DNA from: Nocardia rhamnosiphila NBRC 108938
GTDB taxonomy: Bacteria > Actinomycetota > Actinomycetes > Mycobacteriales > Mycobacteriaceae
Length of the DNA stretch: 64,000 bases
Reading direction: 5' to 3'
Assembly (NCBI RefSeq): GCF_000720425.1
Contig: NZ_JOAJ01000001.1
Span: 1,736,001 to 1,800,000, forward strand
In this document: piece after piece, positions 37,357 to 46,754 of the stretch
Layout: each line of letters starts with the position of its first letter
Numbering within the stretch: the first letter of the stretch is position 1
The notes under the pieces: model-generated
Seen by the model: only the letters and a program-made list of their open reading frames with translations
Told to the model about the DNA's origin: nothing
Databases searched by the model: none
Translations under genes and position numbers: made by a program

Positions 37357-37947
37357 TCAGCCGGTTTTTCGGGTCAGGCGCGCCTTGCGGCGAAAGGACA
37401 ATTCGTCCTCGGGACGTTCGCTGGTCTCCGAGGCGCGCTCGGCGGGGAATGCGGCGATGGCGCCGGTGAGCTCCCGCATGGCACTGTTCACCGCGATGCC
37501 GAATACCCCTTGGCCGCCCTGCAGTAAATCGACGACTTCTTCCGGTGAGGTGCACTCGTATACCGACGTCCCGTCGGAGAACAGAGTGATATTCGCCAGA
37601 TCCTCTACTCCGCGACTACGCAGATGGTCTACGGCGATACGGATGTTCTGCAGCGAAATACCGGCATCGAGAAGCCGCTTGACGATTTTCAGGACCAGGA
37701 TGTCCTTGAACGAATACAGTCGCTGGCTGCCCGAGCCCGCGGCCCCGCGAATGGAGGGCGCCACCAGGCCGGTCCGTGCCCAGTAGTCCAGTTGCCGGTA
37801 ACTGATACCGGCGACCTGACAGGCCGTCGGCACCCGGTATCCGACCAGATCGTCGGGGACCGAATCGTCGGGGAACAATCCGGGTTGTATTTCGTAGCGC
37901 CGAGGCGGGCCCACTTCCGATCGCATATCCCGCATATTCTCTGCCAC
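37357..37947 (-). CDS. MerR-family regulator (Rv1830-like)
   Basis: 196 residues from GTG with AGGGAG upstream. MerR helix-turn-helix and wing: GYRVPTACQVAGISYRQLDY (about 41-60), then WARTGLVAPSIRGAAGSGSQ. The dimerisation helix follows (AGISLQNIRIAVDHLRSRG). Long N-terminal and C-terminal extensions are the same as in M. tuberculosis Rv1830, whose target is uncertain. It sits between gcvP and the DUF151 gene, conserved across Mycobacteriales. Confidence 0.88.
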   Translation of the reverse strand: MAENMRDMRSEVGPPRRYEIQPGLFPDDSVPDDLVGYRVPTACQVAGISYRQLDYWARTGLVAPSIRGAAGSGSQRLYSFKDILVLKIVKRLLDAGISLQNIRIAVDHLRSRGVEDLANITLFSDGTSVYECTSPEEVVDLLQGGQGVFGIAVNSAMRELTGAIAAFPAERASETSERPEDELSFRRKARLTRKTG

Positions 37948-38110
37948 TGAACTACTCCCTTGCTCCGCCGATCAGTGCCCATAGCCGACGGCCCGGCGTC
38001 GACTATGAGGCTACTCTTCCCATTCTCTCGGCCGCAGCAGTGCCGAACCAAACGCGACGCGCGGTAACAGTCTCGACCTGTAGTTGAGGTCTAGAAAATA
38101 GTGGGGGTGC

Positions 38111-38584
38111 TCAACTGTCGGTCGCTTTGAAATCGTCCGGCGAGACCGACTCGAGGAACTCCTTGAACTTTTCGACCTCGTCCTCGCGTTCGTCGGGCAT
38201 CACCAGACCGGCTTCCTCGAGCACCGATTCCGCCGCGTAGATCGGGCAGCCGACGCGCAGGGCGATCGCCACCGAATCCGACGGCCGCGCCGAGATCCGC
38301 ACTTCGTTCTCGAAGACGAGATCGGCGTAGAACGTGCCTTCTTTCAGGTCCACGATATGAACCTCCTCGAGGGTATGCCCGAGATCCGCGATCAAAACCT
38401 TGATCAGATCGTGGGTGAGCGGCCGGATCGGTGTGACGCCCTCCTGTTCGAGCACAATGGCCGTGGCCTCCGCCTGTCCTATCCAGATCGGCAGATACCG
38501 CTCCCCCTCCGCCTCCCGCAGCAGCAGGACGGGCTGGTTCTGTGGCTGCTCGACCCGGATGCCGATCACGCGCATTTCGCTCAT
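38111..38584 (-). CDS. Bifunctional nuclease-family (DUF151) protein
   Basis: 157 residues from the ATG in MSEMRVIGIRVEQ. BFN domain (about 1-135): LPIWIGQAEATAIVLEQEG (about 33-51), THDLIKVLIADLG, FYADLVFEN and SARPSDSVAIALRVGCPIY. Plant BFN proteins degrade RNA and single-stranded DNA; bacterial versions are unproven, and Rv1829 is the counterpart. It is flanked by two MerR genes on the same strand in a conserved order, which argues for a shared stress or metabolic role. Confidence 0.88.
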   Translation of the reverse strand: MSEMRVIGIRVEQPQNQPVLLLREAEGERYLPIWIGQAEATAIVLEQEGVTPIRPLTHDLIKVLIADLGHTLEEVHIVDLKEGTFYADLVFENEVRISARPSDSVAIALRVGCPIYAAESVLEEAGLVMPDEREDEVEKFKEFLESVSPDDFKATDS

Positions 38585-38784
38585 CGCACTGCCTCCCATA
38601 CTCCCCGGCTGCCCGCCCTCGCCGATGCAGGGCTCGCCGTACCACGAGTCTAGGCGAATTCGGCGCGGCGCCGCGATCGCTGACGGACACCGGAATCGGT
38701 GTGTTGCCACCGGCGTACCCCCCGGCCACTCGGCCGCAGGTCAGACCGGATTCCGCCGATGACGGCGGGAATCGGACGCTCGGC

Positions 38785-39591
38785 TCATCCGCCGAGCGAG
38801 TTGCGCACCGACGCCTTCACCAGGCTCGCGTGCAGCGTCAGCGACAGTGCGGCAAGTTCGCGGACCGTCTCCTCGGCCCGCGCCCGGGCACCGGCGTCGC
38901 GGCTCTTGGCGATCGGTGCCGCGATCTGCGCCACCAACGCCGCCTCCCGGTCCGCGGCGAGTTTGAACGCCCGGAGATGCCGCGCCTCCAAACCGAATTC
39001 GGCCATCGCCTTGGCGGTCGCCGCCAGGGTCACCGCATCGGCGTCGAAGAACCCGGCCGGGCCCGGGGTGATCAGGTTCGCCCGGATCAGATCGTTGAGG
39101 AATGTCTCATCGACCCCGGCTCGGTCCAGCAGGTCCGCCCGGGTCACCCGGATCTGGTGATCGAATTCGAAATCGTCCGGCGTGACGCGGCCCGGTGGCA
39201 CACCCAGCCGGCGCGGCGGGCGCGGCAGCACCTCGGTGCCGTCGTCCGGCTCCGAATGACCCGTCTCCGGCCGGGCGGTCCGCGCCCGGGCACGGGCTTC
39301 CCGCACCCCGAGCGTCGCGGCACCGCTGTCGATCGCCTCGAGTTGTTCCTTGATCACCTTCAACGGCAGGTACTGGTCACGCTGCGCCGTCAGGACGAAA
39401 CGCAACCGTTCACAGTCCGCGACCGAGAACCGGCGGTAACCGGACGGCGTCCGCTCCGGCCGGATCAGGCCCTCCGCTTCCAGGAAGCGGATCTTGGAAA
39501 TGGTGATATCCGGAAAATCCGGTCGCAGCAGATCGAGCACGGAGCCGATCGACATCCCTCCGTGCGCCCACTGCTGCGCCGCGCCTGTCAT
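38785..39591 (-). CDS. MerR-family regulator (Rv1828-like) with split second domain
   Basis: 268 residues. N-terminal winged helix with SIGSVLDLLRPDFPDITISK then IRFLEAEGLIRPERTPSGYRR (about 14-55), a coiled dimerisation region, an Arg/Pro-rich linker (about 100-140), and a C-terminal domain starting DLLDRAGVDETFLNDLIRANL that resembles a second HTH-like or ligand-binding region. Rv1828 is reported to bind DNA upstream of its own cluster. Directly downstream of garA. Confidence 0.9.
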   Translation of the reverse strand: MTGAAQQWAHGGMSIGSVLDLLRPDFPDITISKIRFLEAEGLIRPERTPSGYRRFSVADCERLRFVLTAQRDQYLPLKVIKEQLEAIDSGAATLGVREARARARTARPETGHSEPDDGTEVLPRPPRRLGVPPGRVTPDDFEFDHQIRVTRADLLDRAGVDETFLNDLIRANLITPGPAGFFDADAVTLAATAKAMAEFGLEARHLRAFKLAADREAALVAQIAAPIAKSRDAGARARAEETVRELAALSLTLHASLVKASVRNSLGG

Positions 39592-39653
39592 GATCTCGAG
39601 TCTTTCATGCCGAGGCGCCGATCACCCGGACCGGCGCACCGATCGTCAGCTGT

Positions 39654-40139
39654 TCACAGACTTCCCGCACCGGCCGCCGAACCGGCCTCCTGGGTCCGCG
39701 GACCCGTGAGGAAAACCAGCCGGAACTTACCGATCTGTACCTCGTCACCGTTCTGCAGCTCCGACGAATCCACCGGCTCGCGATTGACGTAGGTGCCGTT
39801 CAGGCTGCCCACATCGACGACCTGGAAGGAATCCTCGTCCTGCCGGAACTCGGCATGCCGACGACTGACGGTGACATCGTCGAGAAAGATATCGCTGTCG
39901 GGATGCCGACCGGCCGAGGTGGTGGGCTGGTCCAGCAGAAAACGCGAACCCGCGTTCGGGCCGCGTTTGACGACGAGCAGCGCCGCCCCGACCGGAAGAC
40001 CCTCGACACCCTGCACCGGCTGTTCACCGGTCGGCTCGCCGGAGCGCGATGCGTCGACCTCGTTCAGGAAATCCGCGCGGAAGACCGACGTCGTCTCGGC
40101 CGCGGTCTCCCCGTAACCCGGGTCTTTGTTCTCGCTCAC
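39654..40139 (-). CDS. garA: GarA: FHA-domain regulator of 2-oxoglutarate metabolism
   Basis: 161 residues from GTG. N-terminal phosphorylation motif ETTSVF (Thr16/Thr17) targeted by PknG/PknB in relatives. FHA domain (about 55-145) with GRHPDSDIFLDDVTVSRRHAE, the phosphothreonine-binding SRRH and the GSLNGTYVN turn. Unphosphorylated GarA inhibits 2-oxoglutarate dehydrogenase and NAD-glutamate dehydrogenase and activates glutamate synthase. Its own FHA domain binds its phospho-Thr and turns it off. It sits just downstream of gcvH, in the conserved Rv1826-Rv1827 order. Confidence 0.96.
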   Translation of the reverse strand: MSENKDPGYGETAAETTSVFRADFLNEVDASRSGEPTGEQPVQGVEGLPVGAALLVVKRGPNAGSRFLLDQPTTSAGRHPDSDIFLDDVTVSRRHAEFRQDEDSFQVVDVGSLNGTYVNREPVDSSELQNGDEVQIGKFRLVFLTGPRTQEAGSAAGAGSL

Positions 40140-40289
40140 CGTTTCTCTCCTCCTCGAACCTCATAAACCATGCAGGCAGATGCCGCGATAAGACGTGGCT
40201 GGGCGGCCCCGACTCCGGGCGGCACATCCGTTGGCATTGACCGTACCCTGCCGGGCCGTACCCGTGCAGGTAGAACCGGGAAGGCTGGA

Positions 40290-40688
40290 TCAGCCCCCGA
40301 TAACTCCTTGATAACCCGCGGCATCGAGCAGTTCACCGAGGCTCGAGTCCAATGCGGTCGCATCGGCCACCTCGAGTTCGAACAACCACCCCTCACCGTA
40401 GGGATCGATATTCAGCGTTTCCGGATTCGCCTCCAGTTCCTGGTTCACTGCAACGACTTTCGCGCTCAGTGGAGCGTAGATATCGGAAACGCTCTTGGTC
40501 GATTCGACCTCGCCGATACCGTCCCCGGCGGCAACGTCGGCGCCGGATTCGGGCAACTGCACGAACACGACGTCACCGAGTTGCGACTGGGCGTAATCGG
40601 TGATCCCCACCAGGACACGGGTGGGCTCGATCCGACGTACCCATTCATGTTCCGCGGTGTAACGCAGATCCTCCGGAACCCGGCTCAC
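40290..40688 (-). CDS. gcvH: Glycine cleavage system H protein
   Basis: 132 residues from GTG with AGAGGAC upstream; the longer frame was rejected since the family begins at this point. Lipoyl domain with the attachment lysine in EVESTKSVSDIYAP (about 63-76), preceded by LGDVVFVQLPE and followed by NPETLNIDPYGEGWLFEL. Carries the aminomethyl group from GcvP to the T-protein, which is not in this window. Upstream of garA, probably one transcript. Confidence 0.96.
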   Translation of the reverse strand: MSRVPEDLRYTAEHEWVRRIEPTRVLVGITDYAQSQLGDVVFVQLPESGADVAAGDGIGEVESTKSVSDIYAPLSAKVVAVNQELEANPETLNIDPYGEGWLFELEVADATALDSSLGELLDAAGYQGVIGG

Positions 40689-40731
40689 GTGATGTCCTCT
40701 CCTCGTGTCGTCGTGCACGATGCCCGCAACT

Positions 40732-41430
40732 CTATGCGAGCCCACCGCCCTCTGCCGCGCCGGTATCCCCGCCGTGTGTGGCACGGCCTCCGGCGGGCGC
40801 CGGCGGAATCCGGCGCGCCACGGCGACGGCGCGGCCCAGGTAGAGCAGACCGGTCCACACATAGACAGCCGTACCCCAGATCAGTAGTGCCCCACCGAAC
40901 GCGGCGCCGAAACCATCGCCGGCCCAGTCCATCTCCCCGGCCAGCAGCCACGGCAGCGCCGACATGAGCGCGAACGTGGCCGCCTTGCCCAGATAGATGA
41001 CCTCGGGCGGGTCGAGGTCACGCCGACGGTAGACCGTCAGGGTCAGGGTCAGCACCGCGTCGCGTCCGATCAGCAGGGCGGCCACCCACCAGGGGATCAG
41101 CCCGCGGACGACGAAGGCGACCAGCGTCGTCACCAGATAGAGCCGGTCGACGAAGGGGTCCAGCAGGGCGCCGAGCCGCGAGGACTGGTCCAGCAGCCGG
41201 GCCAGTTTGCCGTCGAGGAAATCGGTGAGCCCACTCAGGATGAGCAGGACGAACGCCCAGCCGTCGGCATGCTCCACCAGGAGCAGCCACAGGAAGAGCG
41301 GGACACCGATCAACCGCAGCACGCTGAGGACGTTGGGGACGGTGAGCAGCCGGTCGGACAGGACCGCGGCGAGCGCACCACCGGGATCTCGGCCCGCGGT
41401 CTCTGATCCGCCGGTTCCCGAATCGCTCAT
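40732..41430 (-). CDS. pgsA2: CDP-alcohol phosphatidyltransferase (PgsA2-like)
   Basis: 232 residues from the ATG giving MSDSGTGGSETAG. Multi-helix membrane enzyme with the CDP-OH-P motif DFLDGKLARLLDQSSRLGALLDP split around DG-xx-AR and G-xxx-D-xxx-D (about 72-96). Makes a phospholipid headgroup; the exact alcohol (glycerol-phosphate or another) is not decided by sequence. Counterpart of Rv1822. In M. tuberculosis three genes (Rv1823-Rv1825) separate it from gcvH; here it is only 43 bp away. Confidence 0.85.
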   Translation of the reverse strand: MSDSGTGGSETAGRDPGGALAAVLSDRLLTVPNVLSVLRLIGVPLFLWLLLVEHADGWAFVLLILSGLTDFLDGKLARLLDQSSRLGALLDPFVDRLYLVTTLVAFVVRGLIPWWVAALLIGRDAVLTLTLTVYRRRDLDPPEVIYLGKAATFALMSALPWLLAGEMDWAGDGFGAAFGGALLIWGTAVYVWTGLLYLGRAVAVARRIPPAPAGGRATHGGDTGAAEGGGLA

Positions 41431-41545
41431 CACATGGGTGTGCTTACCGTATGGCGCCCACCCGCGCCAGCACACCCCGCCGCGTCATTCGATGAAAGAA
41501 TGAGTATGAAACCATCTCACCATCGAGTCGGGTGAGAGGAAGATC

Positions 41546-43228
41546 ATGTCAGAGTTCGACTACGACGTCGTGGTCATCGGGTCGGGGTTCGGCGGGAGCG
41601 TGAGCGCCCTGCGCCTCACCGAGAAAGGCTACCGGGTCGGAGTCCTCGAGGCCGGGCGGCGCTGGGACGCCGAGACGCTGCCGCGCAGCAACTGGAACCT
41701 CCGCAAATCCATCTGGGCACCGAAACTCGGGTTCACCGGGCCCCAGCGGATCAGCCTGCTCGGCAAATGCGCGGTGTTCTCCGGCGTCGGCGTGGGCGGC
41801 GGCTCGCTCATCTACGGCAACACACTCTACGAACCGCTCACCGACTTCTTCACCGATCGGCAGTGGGCGCACATCACCGACTGGCAGGCCGAACTCGCGC
41901 CCTACTACGACCAGGCGCGCCGCATGCTCGGCGTGACGACCAACCCGCGGACGACCCCGGCCGACGAGGTGATCCGCGAGGTCGCCACGGATATGGGTGT
42001 GGGCGAGACCTTCCACTCCACCGACGTCGGGGTGTTCTTCAACGAGGACGACCCGGGCACCGAGGTCGACGATCCCTATTTCGGCGGTGCCGGTCCGCGC
42101 CGCAGCGGCTGTGTGCACTGCGCCCGCTGCCTGACCGGCTGCCCACACAACGCGAAGAACACGACCACCACCAACTACCTCTTCCTGGCCGAGCAGGCCG
42201 GTGCCACCGTGCACCCGCTCACCGCCGCCACCGCGGTGCGGCCGCTGCCCGGCGGCGGCTACGCCGTCGATACCGCCCGGCCCGACCGGTGGATCCGCAA
42301 GCGCAAACGAACCTTCACCGCGGAGCAGGTGGTGTTCGCGGGTGCGGCGCTGGGCACCCAGCAGTTGCTGCACCGGATGCGGGAGCGGGGCGTCCTGCCG
42401 GGGCTCTCCCCACGCCTGGGTGAACTCACCCGTAGCAATTCCGAGGCGATCCTGGCGGTGGTGAGCCGGTCGCGCCGAGATTTCGCGGCCGGTGTCGCCA
42501 TCACCTCCTCGATACATCCCGAGGCGAACACCCATATCGAGGTGTGCCACTACGGCAAAGGGCAGAACGCGCTGTTCCCGCTCTCGGCCCCGGTGATCGA
42601 CGGCGGGGCGTTCCGGTTCCTGCGTTTCCTGCTCGCCGCGGTGGCCCACCCGGTGGTGTTCTTGCGCAGTTTCAACGCCCGGCACGCCTCGGAGCGATCG
42701 GTGATCCTGCTGGTCATGCAGTCGCTGGACAATTCGCTCACCTCGTTCCTGCGGCGCGGCGGATTGACGACGAAACAGGGCACGGGTGAGCCGAACCCGA
42801 CCTGGATCCCGCTGGCGCACGAGGTCGGCCGACGGTTCGCGGCCAAGATCGACGGGGACACCCACGGGCTCTACACCGACGTCCTCGATATTCCGGCGAC
42901 CGCGCACTACATCGGTGGCTGTGTGATCGGAGACCGGCCCGAAACGGGCGTGGTGGACCCCTATCAGCGGGTCTACGGGCATCCCGGCCTGCATATCGCC
43001 GACGGGTCCGCGGTCACCGCCAATCTCGGGGTGAACCCATCGCTGACCATCACCGCGCAGGCCGAACGCGCCATGGCGTTCTGGCCGAACAAGAACCAAG
43101 AGGACACCCGGCCGGGTTTGGGCACCCCGTATCAGCGGATTACTCCCGTGGCGCCGACGCGGCCGGCGGTTCCCGCCGCGGCGCCCGGGGCGCTGCGCCT
43201 GCCCCTCACCCCGCTGCGGGCGAGCTGA
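41546..43228 (+). CDS. GMC-family FAD oxidoreductase (cholesterol-oxidase-like)
   Basis: 560 residues. FAD-binding GSGFGGS (12-18) and LEAGRRW (about 35-41); a Cys-rich insert RRSGCVHCARCLTGCPHNAKNT (about 187-208) of the ferredoxin-like type; C-terminal IGGCVIGDRPETGVVD and VNPSLTITAQAERA. This is the ChoD/Rv3409c class. Despite the name, Rv3409c is not the main cholesterol oxidase; substrates may be other alcohols. It lies alone, followed by a strong terminator. Confidence 0.88.
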   Translation: MSEFDYDVVVIGSGFGGSVSALRLTEKGYRVGVLEAGRRWDAETLPRSNWNLRKSIWAPKLGFTGPQRISLLGKCAVFSGVGVGGGSLIYGNTLYEPLTDFFTDRQWAHITDWQAELAPYYDQARRMLGVTTNPRTTPADEVIREVATDMGVGETFHSTDVGVFFNEDDPGTEVDDPYFGGAGPRRSGCVHCARCLTGCPHNAKNTTTTNYLFLAEQAGATVHPLTAATAVRPLPGGGYAVDTARPDRWIRKRKRTFTAEQVVFAGAALGTQQLLHRMRERGVLPGLSPRLGELTRSNSEAILAVVSRSRRDFAAGVAITSSIHPEANTHIEVCHYGKGQNALFPLSAPVIDGGAFRFLRFLLAAVAHPVVFLRSFNARHASERSVILLVMQSLDNSLTSFLRRGGLTTKQGTGEPNPTWIPLAHEVGRRFAAKIDGDTHGLYTDVLDIPATAHYIGGCVIGDRPETGVVDPYQRVYGHPGLHIADGSAVTANLGVNPSLTITAQAERAMAFWPNKNQEDTRPGLGTPYQRITPVAPTRPAVPAAAPGALRLPLTPLRAS

Positions 43229-43233
43229 GCCGA

Positions 43234-43265
43234 ACCGGCCCCGGGCCCGCGCGCACCCGGGGCCG
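43234..43265 (+). terminator. Hairpin terminator after the GMC oxidoreductase gene
   Basis: CCGGCCCCGGG / CCCGGGGCCGG (11 bp, 10-base loop) starts 6 bp after the stop. Confidence 0.6.
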
Positions 43266-43296
43266 GGACGTACCGCCGGATCGGTACCGTTACCGC

Positions 43297-44700
43297 GTGT
43301 CCACCGGTCGTATCCCGCTGCGCTCCTACACTCCCGCCGAGGACGTACTCGCCCGCGGCCGGGCCGTCCGCGACCGGGTACCGCCCACGGTCCGGAACCG
43401 CGCCGTCGGCACCGGCGGACGACCGTCGGTGGTGGAGTTCGTCGAGGCGAGCAATGCCGGTCGGATCGAGGAGCTGATCCCGCTGCGCATCGGCCGGATG
43501 ATCGCCTCGCCGTTCGCGTTCTACCGGGGCTCCGCCGGGCTGATGGCCACCGATCTGGCGGGCAGCCCCGATACCGGCTTCACCGCCCAGCTCTGCGGGG
43601 ACGCCCACGCCGGCAACTTCGGCCTCTACGGCACCTCCCGCGGCGAGATCGTCATGGACATCAACGATTTCGACGACACCGTGCCGGGCCCGTGGGAATG
43701 GGACCTGGAGCGGCTCGCGGCCAGCCTGGTCCTGGCGGGACGGGTCGGCGGCGCGGGCGAGGAGGAATGCCGGACCGCCGCCGCGGACGCCGCACGCAGC
43801 TACCGGCGCGTCGCGGCCGTCCTCGCCGAACGGCCCTTCCTGACCACCTGGTCCGCGCTCGCCGACGAATCCGTCCTCGACCGCGTCGAGGCCGAGGATC
43901 TGCTGGACAACTTCAAGAAGGCCGCCAAGAAGGCCCGCAAGAACAACAGCGACAAGGTCGTGCGGAAGTGGACCCATATCGACGACCACGAAACCGGTAT
44001 CGACAGGCACCGTTTCGTCGCCGACCCCCCGCTCCTCACGACCGTCGGCCAAGAGGTCGAGGACGCGGCCATCGATGCCCTCGAACGCTACGGTACGTCG
44101 CTGCGGGAATCACGGCAGGAGCTGCTGGGCCGGTTCGCGGTGGCCGATATCGCGTTCCGCATCGTCGGTACGGGTAGCGTCGGTCTGCACAGCTACGTCG
44201 CACTGCTGCACGGCAATTCGGGCGAGGTACTGGTCCTGCAACTCAAACAGGCGGCACCCTCGGCGCTGGCGCCCGTACTCGGCAGCGCCGCGCCGAAACA
44301 CGAGGGTAAGCGAATCGTGCAGGGCGCCAGGCTGGTTCAGACCGAGACCGATATTCTGCTCGGCTGGACCACCATGTCCGTACCCACCGCCGACGGCACC
44401 CGCGAGCTGCCGTTCATCGTCCGTCAGTTCCGCAATCTCAAGGGCGGGATCGCCCCGGAGGAACTCGAACCGCACGACCTCGACGACTACGGCCGGCTGG
44501 CCGGAGCGCTGCTCGCCCGTGCCCACGCCCGCTCGCTGGATCCACGTCTGATCAGCGGTTATCTGGGCGAAGACGAGGAATTCGACACCGCGATCGCCGA
44601 GTTCGCGGTGCGTTACGCCGACCGCGCCGAGGCCGATCACGGCGAACTCGTCGCGGCGGTTCGCGCCGGTAAACTTCCCGCGCAGGAGCCGGACCGGTAG
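43297..44700 (+). CDS. DUF2252 protein
   Basis: 467 residues from GTG. DUF2252 blocks: RIGRMIASPFAFYRGSA (about 64-80), LCGDAHAGNFG (about 99-109) with a kinase-like Asp/His pair, INDFDDTVPGPWEWDLERLA (about 121-140) and the C-terminal FIVRQFRNLKGG. The HxxxF and INDFDDT elements suggest a degenerate protein-kinase/APH fold. Biochemical role unknown. No start ribosome site is strong; the GTG is the first candidate after the terminator. Confidence 0.85.
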   Translation: MSTGRIPLRSYTPAEDVLARGRAVRDRVPPTVRNRAVGTGGRPSVVEFVEASNAGRIEELIPLRIGRMIASPFAFYRGSAGLMATDLAGSPDTGFTAQLCGDAHAGNFGLYGTSRGEIVMDINDFDDTVPGPWEWDLERLAASLVLAGRVGGAGEEECRTAAADAARSYRRVAAVLAERPFLTTWSALADESVLDRVEAEDLLDNFKKAAKKARKNNSDKVVRKWTHIDDHETGIDRHRFVADPPLLTTVGQEVEDAAIDALERYGTSLRESRQELLGRFAVADIAFRIVGTGSVGLHSYVALLHGNSGEVLVLQLKQAAPSALAPVLGSAAPKHEGKRIVQGARLVQTETDILLGWTTMSVPTADGTRELPFIVRQFRNLKGGIAPEELEPHDLDDYGRLAGALLARAHARSLDPRLISGYLGEDEEFDTAIAEFAVRYADRAEADHGELVAAVRAGKLPAQEPDR

Positions 44701-44787
44701 TTTCGAAGAGGTGCGCCGCACAGCCGGCGCCGCCACAGCCTCGGCTCGGACACCATTGCCTCGGCTCGGACGCGAAGGGCGGTCACC

Positions 44788-45678
44788 ATGCTCGTGCAGG
44801 TACAGAACAGCACCGACAGCATTGCCGAACGTGCCCTGGTCGATTGGCTCAGCGGCTGGGACGGCGCGGGGAGCCCGCAGGGAGTCGCGACGGTGAACTG
44901 CGGCCTCGTCCATCAGGGCGAGGCCTACCATTTCGACGCCGTGGTGTGGACGCCCACCAGCTGTGTGGTCATCGATGTCGCGGGACTGCGTTCGCCACAC
45001 GGCGGCACCCTGCAGGTCCCGCTGACCGGCGACTGGACCCTCAACGGGGTGCGCGCCGAACTCGAGACCAGCGACAACCGTTCACCGCTGGACCGATCCC
45101 GCGAACACACCTTCGCCCTGCAGACGTGGCTGGCCGCCCGCGGGCTGGGACAGCGCGCGGTACACGGTGTCGCGCTGGTCGTGCCCCTGCAGAACGCGCC
45201 CGTGCAGATCGAGCAGAAGGTGCAGGACCCGAGTTTCGACGTGATCCTCGGTGACGACGGGAACGGGCTGCGGGAGTACTTCGGCGTGCTCGCCCAACGC
45301 GAATCGCACCGCTGGACCGCCAACGATGTGGCGGTGTCGTTCCGCGGGATGGGGATGCTGCCGTACCTCCCGGCGCCGCAGCGCCTGCTCGAAGAGGGAT
45401 TCCTCGGCCCCATCGATGTCACCCTGTGGCACGGCGGCCCGGCCCAGGCCGAGGCCGAACAGTACGCCGAGGATCTCGCCGAGTACGAACGCGCCGCCGG
45501 GACGCGACGGTTCCGCTCCCCCTGGTACAGCCCGTGGCGGCTGTACCCGCGTGAGGTCGGTGATATCGACTTCGGCCGCGCCGCCATGCGCGCGGGCTTC
45601 GCACTCGGGATGTTCATCGCGATCGCCTGGATGCTGTGGTTCCTGATCACCGCCTTCCTCACCTACGGCCCCGGGTGA
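44788..45678 (+). CDS. Degenerate NERD-like membrane-anchored protein
   Basis: 296 residues. N-terminal part (about 10-90) is NERD-like: AERALVDWLSG, then YHFDAVVWTPTSCVVIDVAGL, where the NERD family has a nuclease-like E-x-K after the I-D-V strand. The lysine is replaced here (IDVAG), so catalysis is unlikely. Residues about 265-290 form one membrane helix (MFIAIAWMLWFLITAFL). ATG with no clear ribosome site. A structural or scaffolding role is more likely than nuclease activity. Confidence 0.55.
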   Translation: MLVQVQNSTDSIAERALVDWLSGWDGAGSPQGVATVNCGLVHQGEAYHFDAVVWTPTSCVVIDVAGLRSPHGGTLQVPLTGDWTLNGVRAELETSDNRSPLDRSREHTFALQTWLAARGLGQRAVHGVALVVPLQNAPVQIEQKVQDPSFDVILGDDGNGLREYFGVLAQRESHRWTANDVAVSFRGMGMLPYLPAPQRLLEEGFLGPIDVTLWHGGPAQAEAEQYAEDLAEYERAAGTRRFRSPWYSPWRLYPREVGDIDFGRAAMRAGFALGMFIAIAWMLWFLITAFLTYGPG

Positions 45679-45944
45679 GTTTCGCGGGCCGGACGGCGGC
45701 GCCCTGGGTGTAGTCCCCGGGACATTGGAACGCGGGCTGCGAAGACGAGTAGCCGATCGCGACCGTGTTCATGGGTAGGACCGGGTTGGACACGGCCACG
45801 GCACGATCACTCGCGGCTCGACTCCTGCCGGACCACTCCGGCGACCGAACCGATAGGTGCCGTCGGACCGTTCGCATTGTCTGTCGGCGGCTCCGTGCGA
45901 ATCGCGGATGGGCTTCGACCGGCTGCGCCCACTAGGGTCGGACC

Positions 45945-46730
45945 GTGAGCACAGCATCCGGGGCGCCGGATCCGTTCGGCGCGAACCGGCCCACCGGCCG
46001 TATCCAGCCCATGGGCGAAGACCGTCCGGGAACACCGGACGCCGCCGATGCGCACCCGAACCACACCGGCACCGCCGAAGCGGCAGGAACCGCCGAACCC
46101 CGGCGGGTCCGCGGGCCCGGCAGCACCACGAACCCGCTCACCACCGCGGCGACCGCGGCCGCCGGCGCGACCGTCGCGGTGGCCCTCCCGTGGTCGTTCC
46201 CGCCGGGCGGCGGAGAGACCACCTTCGATCTCGCGGTGAACGAGCAGGTCGATCCACGATTGGATCCGCGGCCCTGGATCGCCGAGGTACTCACCCTCGC
46301 GACCAATACCGGGGTGGTCCTGGCCATCCTGTGCGGTGGTGCCGCCTGGTTCGCCTGGCAGCGCAAATGGTGGGAGACCACGACCATGGTGCTGGTGCCG
46401 GAGACCGCTGTCGCGGTCAACGCCTGGGCGTTGAAACCATTGTGGTCACGCCCCCTGCACGACTATCTCGCCTACCCGAGTGGCCATACCGTGCACCTGG
46501 TGGCAGTGGTCACCACACTGGTCCTGCTGCTGCGCTCGATGCGCGCCCGTGCGGTGATCGTCGCGCTCACGGCCGTCGCCTGGTTCGGGGCGGGCATCGG
46601 GATGGTCGCGCTGGACTATCATCTCGCCACCGATGTCCTCGGCGGCGCCGCGGCCGGTATCGCGCTGGCCATCGGCCTCTACTGGGTGGCGGTCCACCTC
46701 GCCCGCCTCGCGGGGACCCGTTCCGGTTAG
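45945..46730 (+). CDS. PAP2-family membrane phosphatase
   Basis: 261 residues from GTG. Proline-rich N-terminal tail (about 1-60), then six membrane helices. Phosphatase motifs: LKPLWSRPLH (about 164-173, KxxxxxxRP-like), YPSGH (about 177-181) and the C3 block VALDYHLATDVLGG (about 224-237) with catalytic His and Asp. Removes phosphate from undecaprenyl, phosphatidic acid or a related lipid. Convergent with the acyl-CoA dehydrogenase gene. Confidence 0.85.
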   Translation: MSTASGAPDPFGANRPTGRIQPMGEDRPGTPDAADAHPNHTGTAEAAGTAEPRRVRGPGSTTNPLTTAATAAAGATVAVALPWSFPPGGGETTFDLAVNEQVDPRLDPRPWIAEVLTLATNTGVVLAILCGGAAWFAWQRKWWETTTMVLVPETAVAVNAWALKPLWSRPLHDYLAYPSGHTVHLVAVVTTLVLLLRSMRARAVIVALTAVAWFGAGIGMVALDYHLATDVLGGAAAGIALAIGLYWVAVHLARLAGTRSG

Positions 46731-46754
46731 ACCGGCCCGGGCCCCGCGTGCCGA

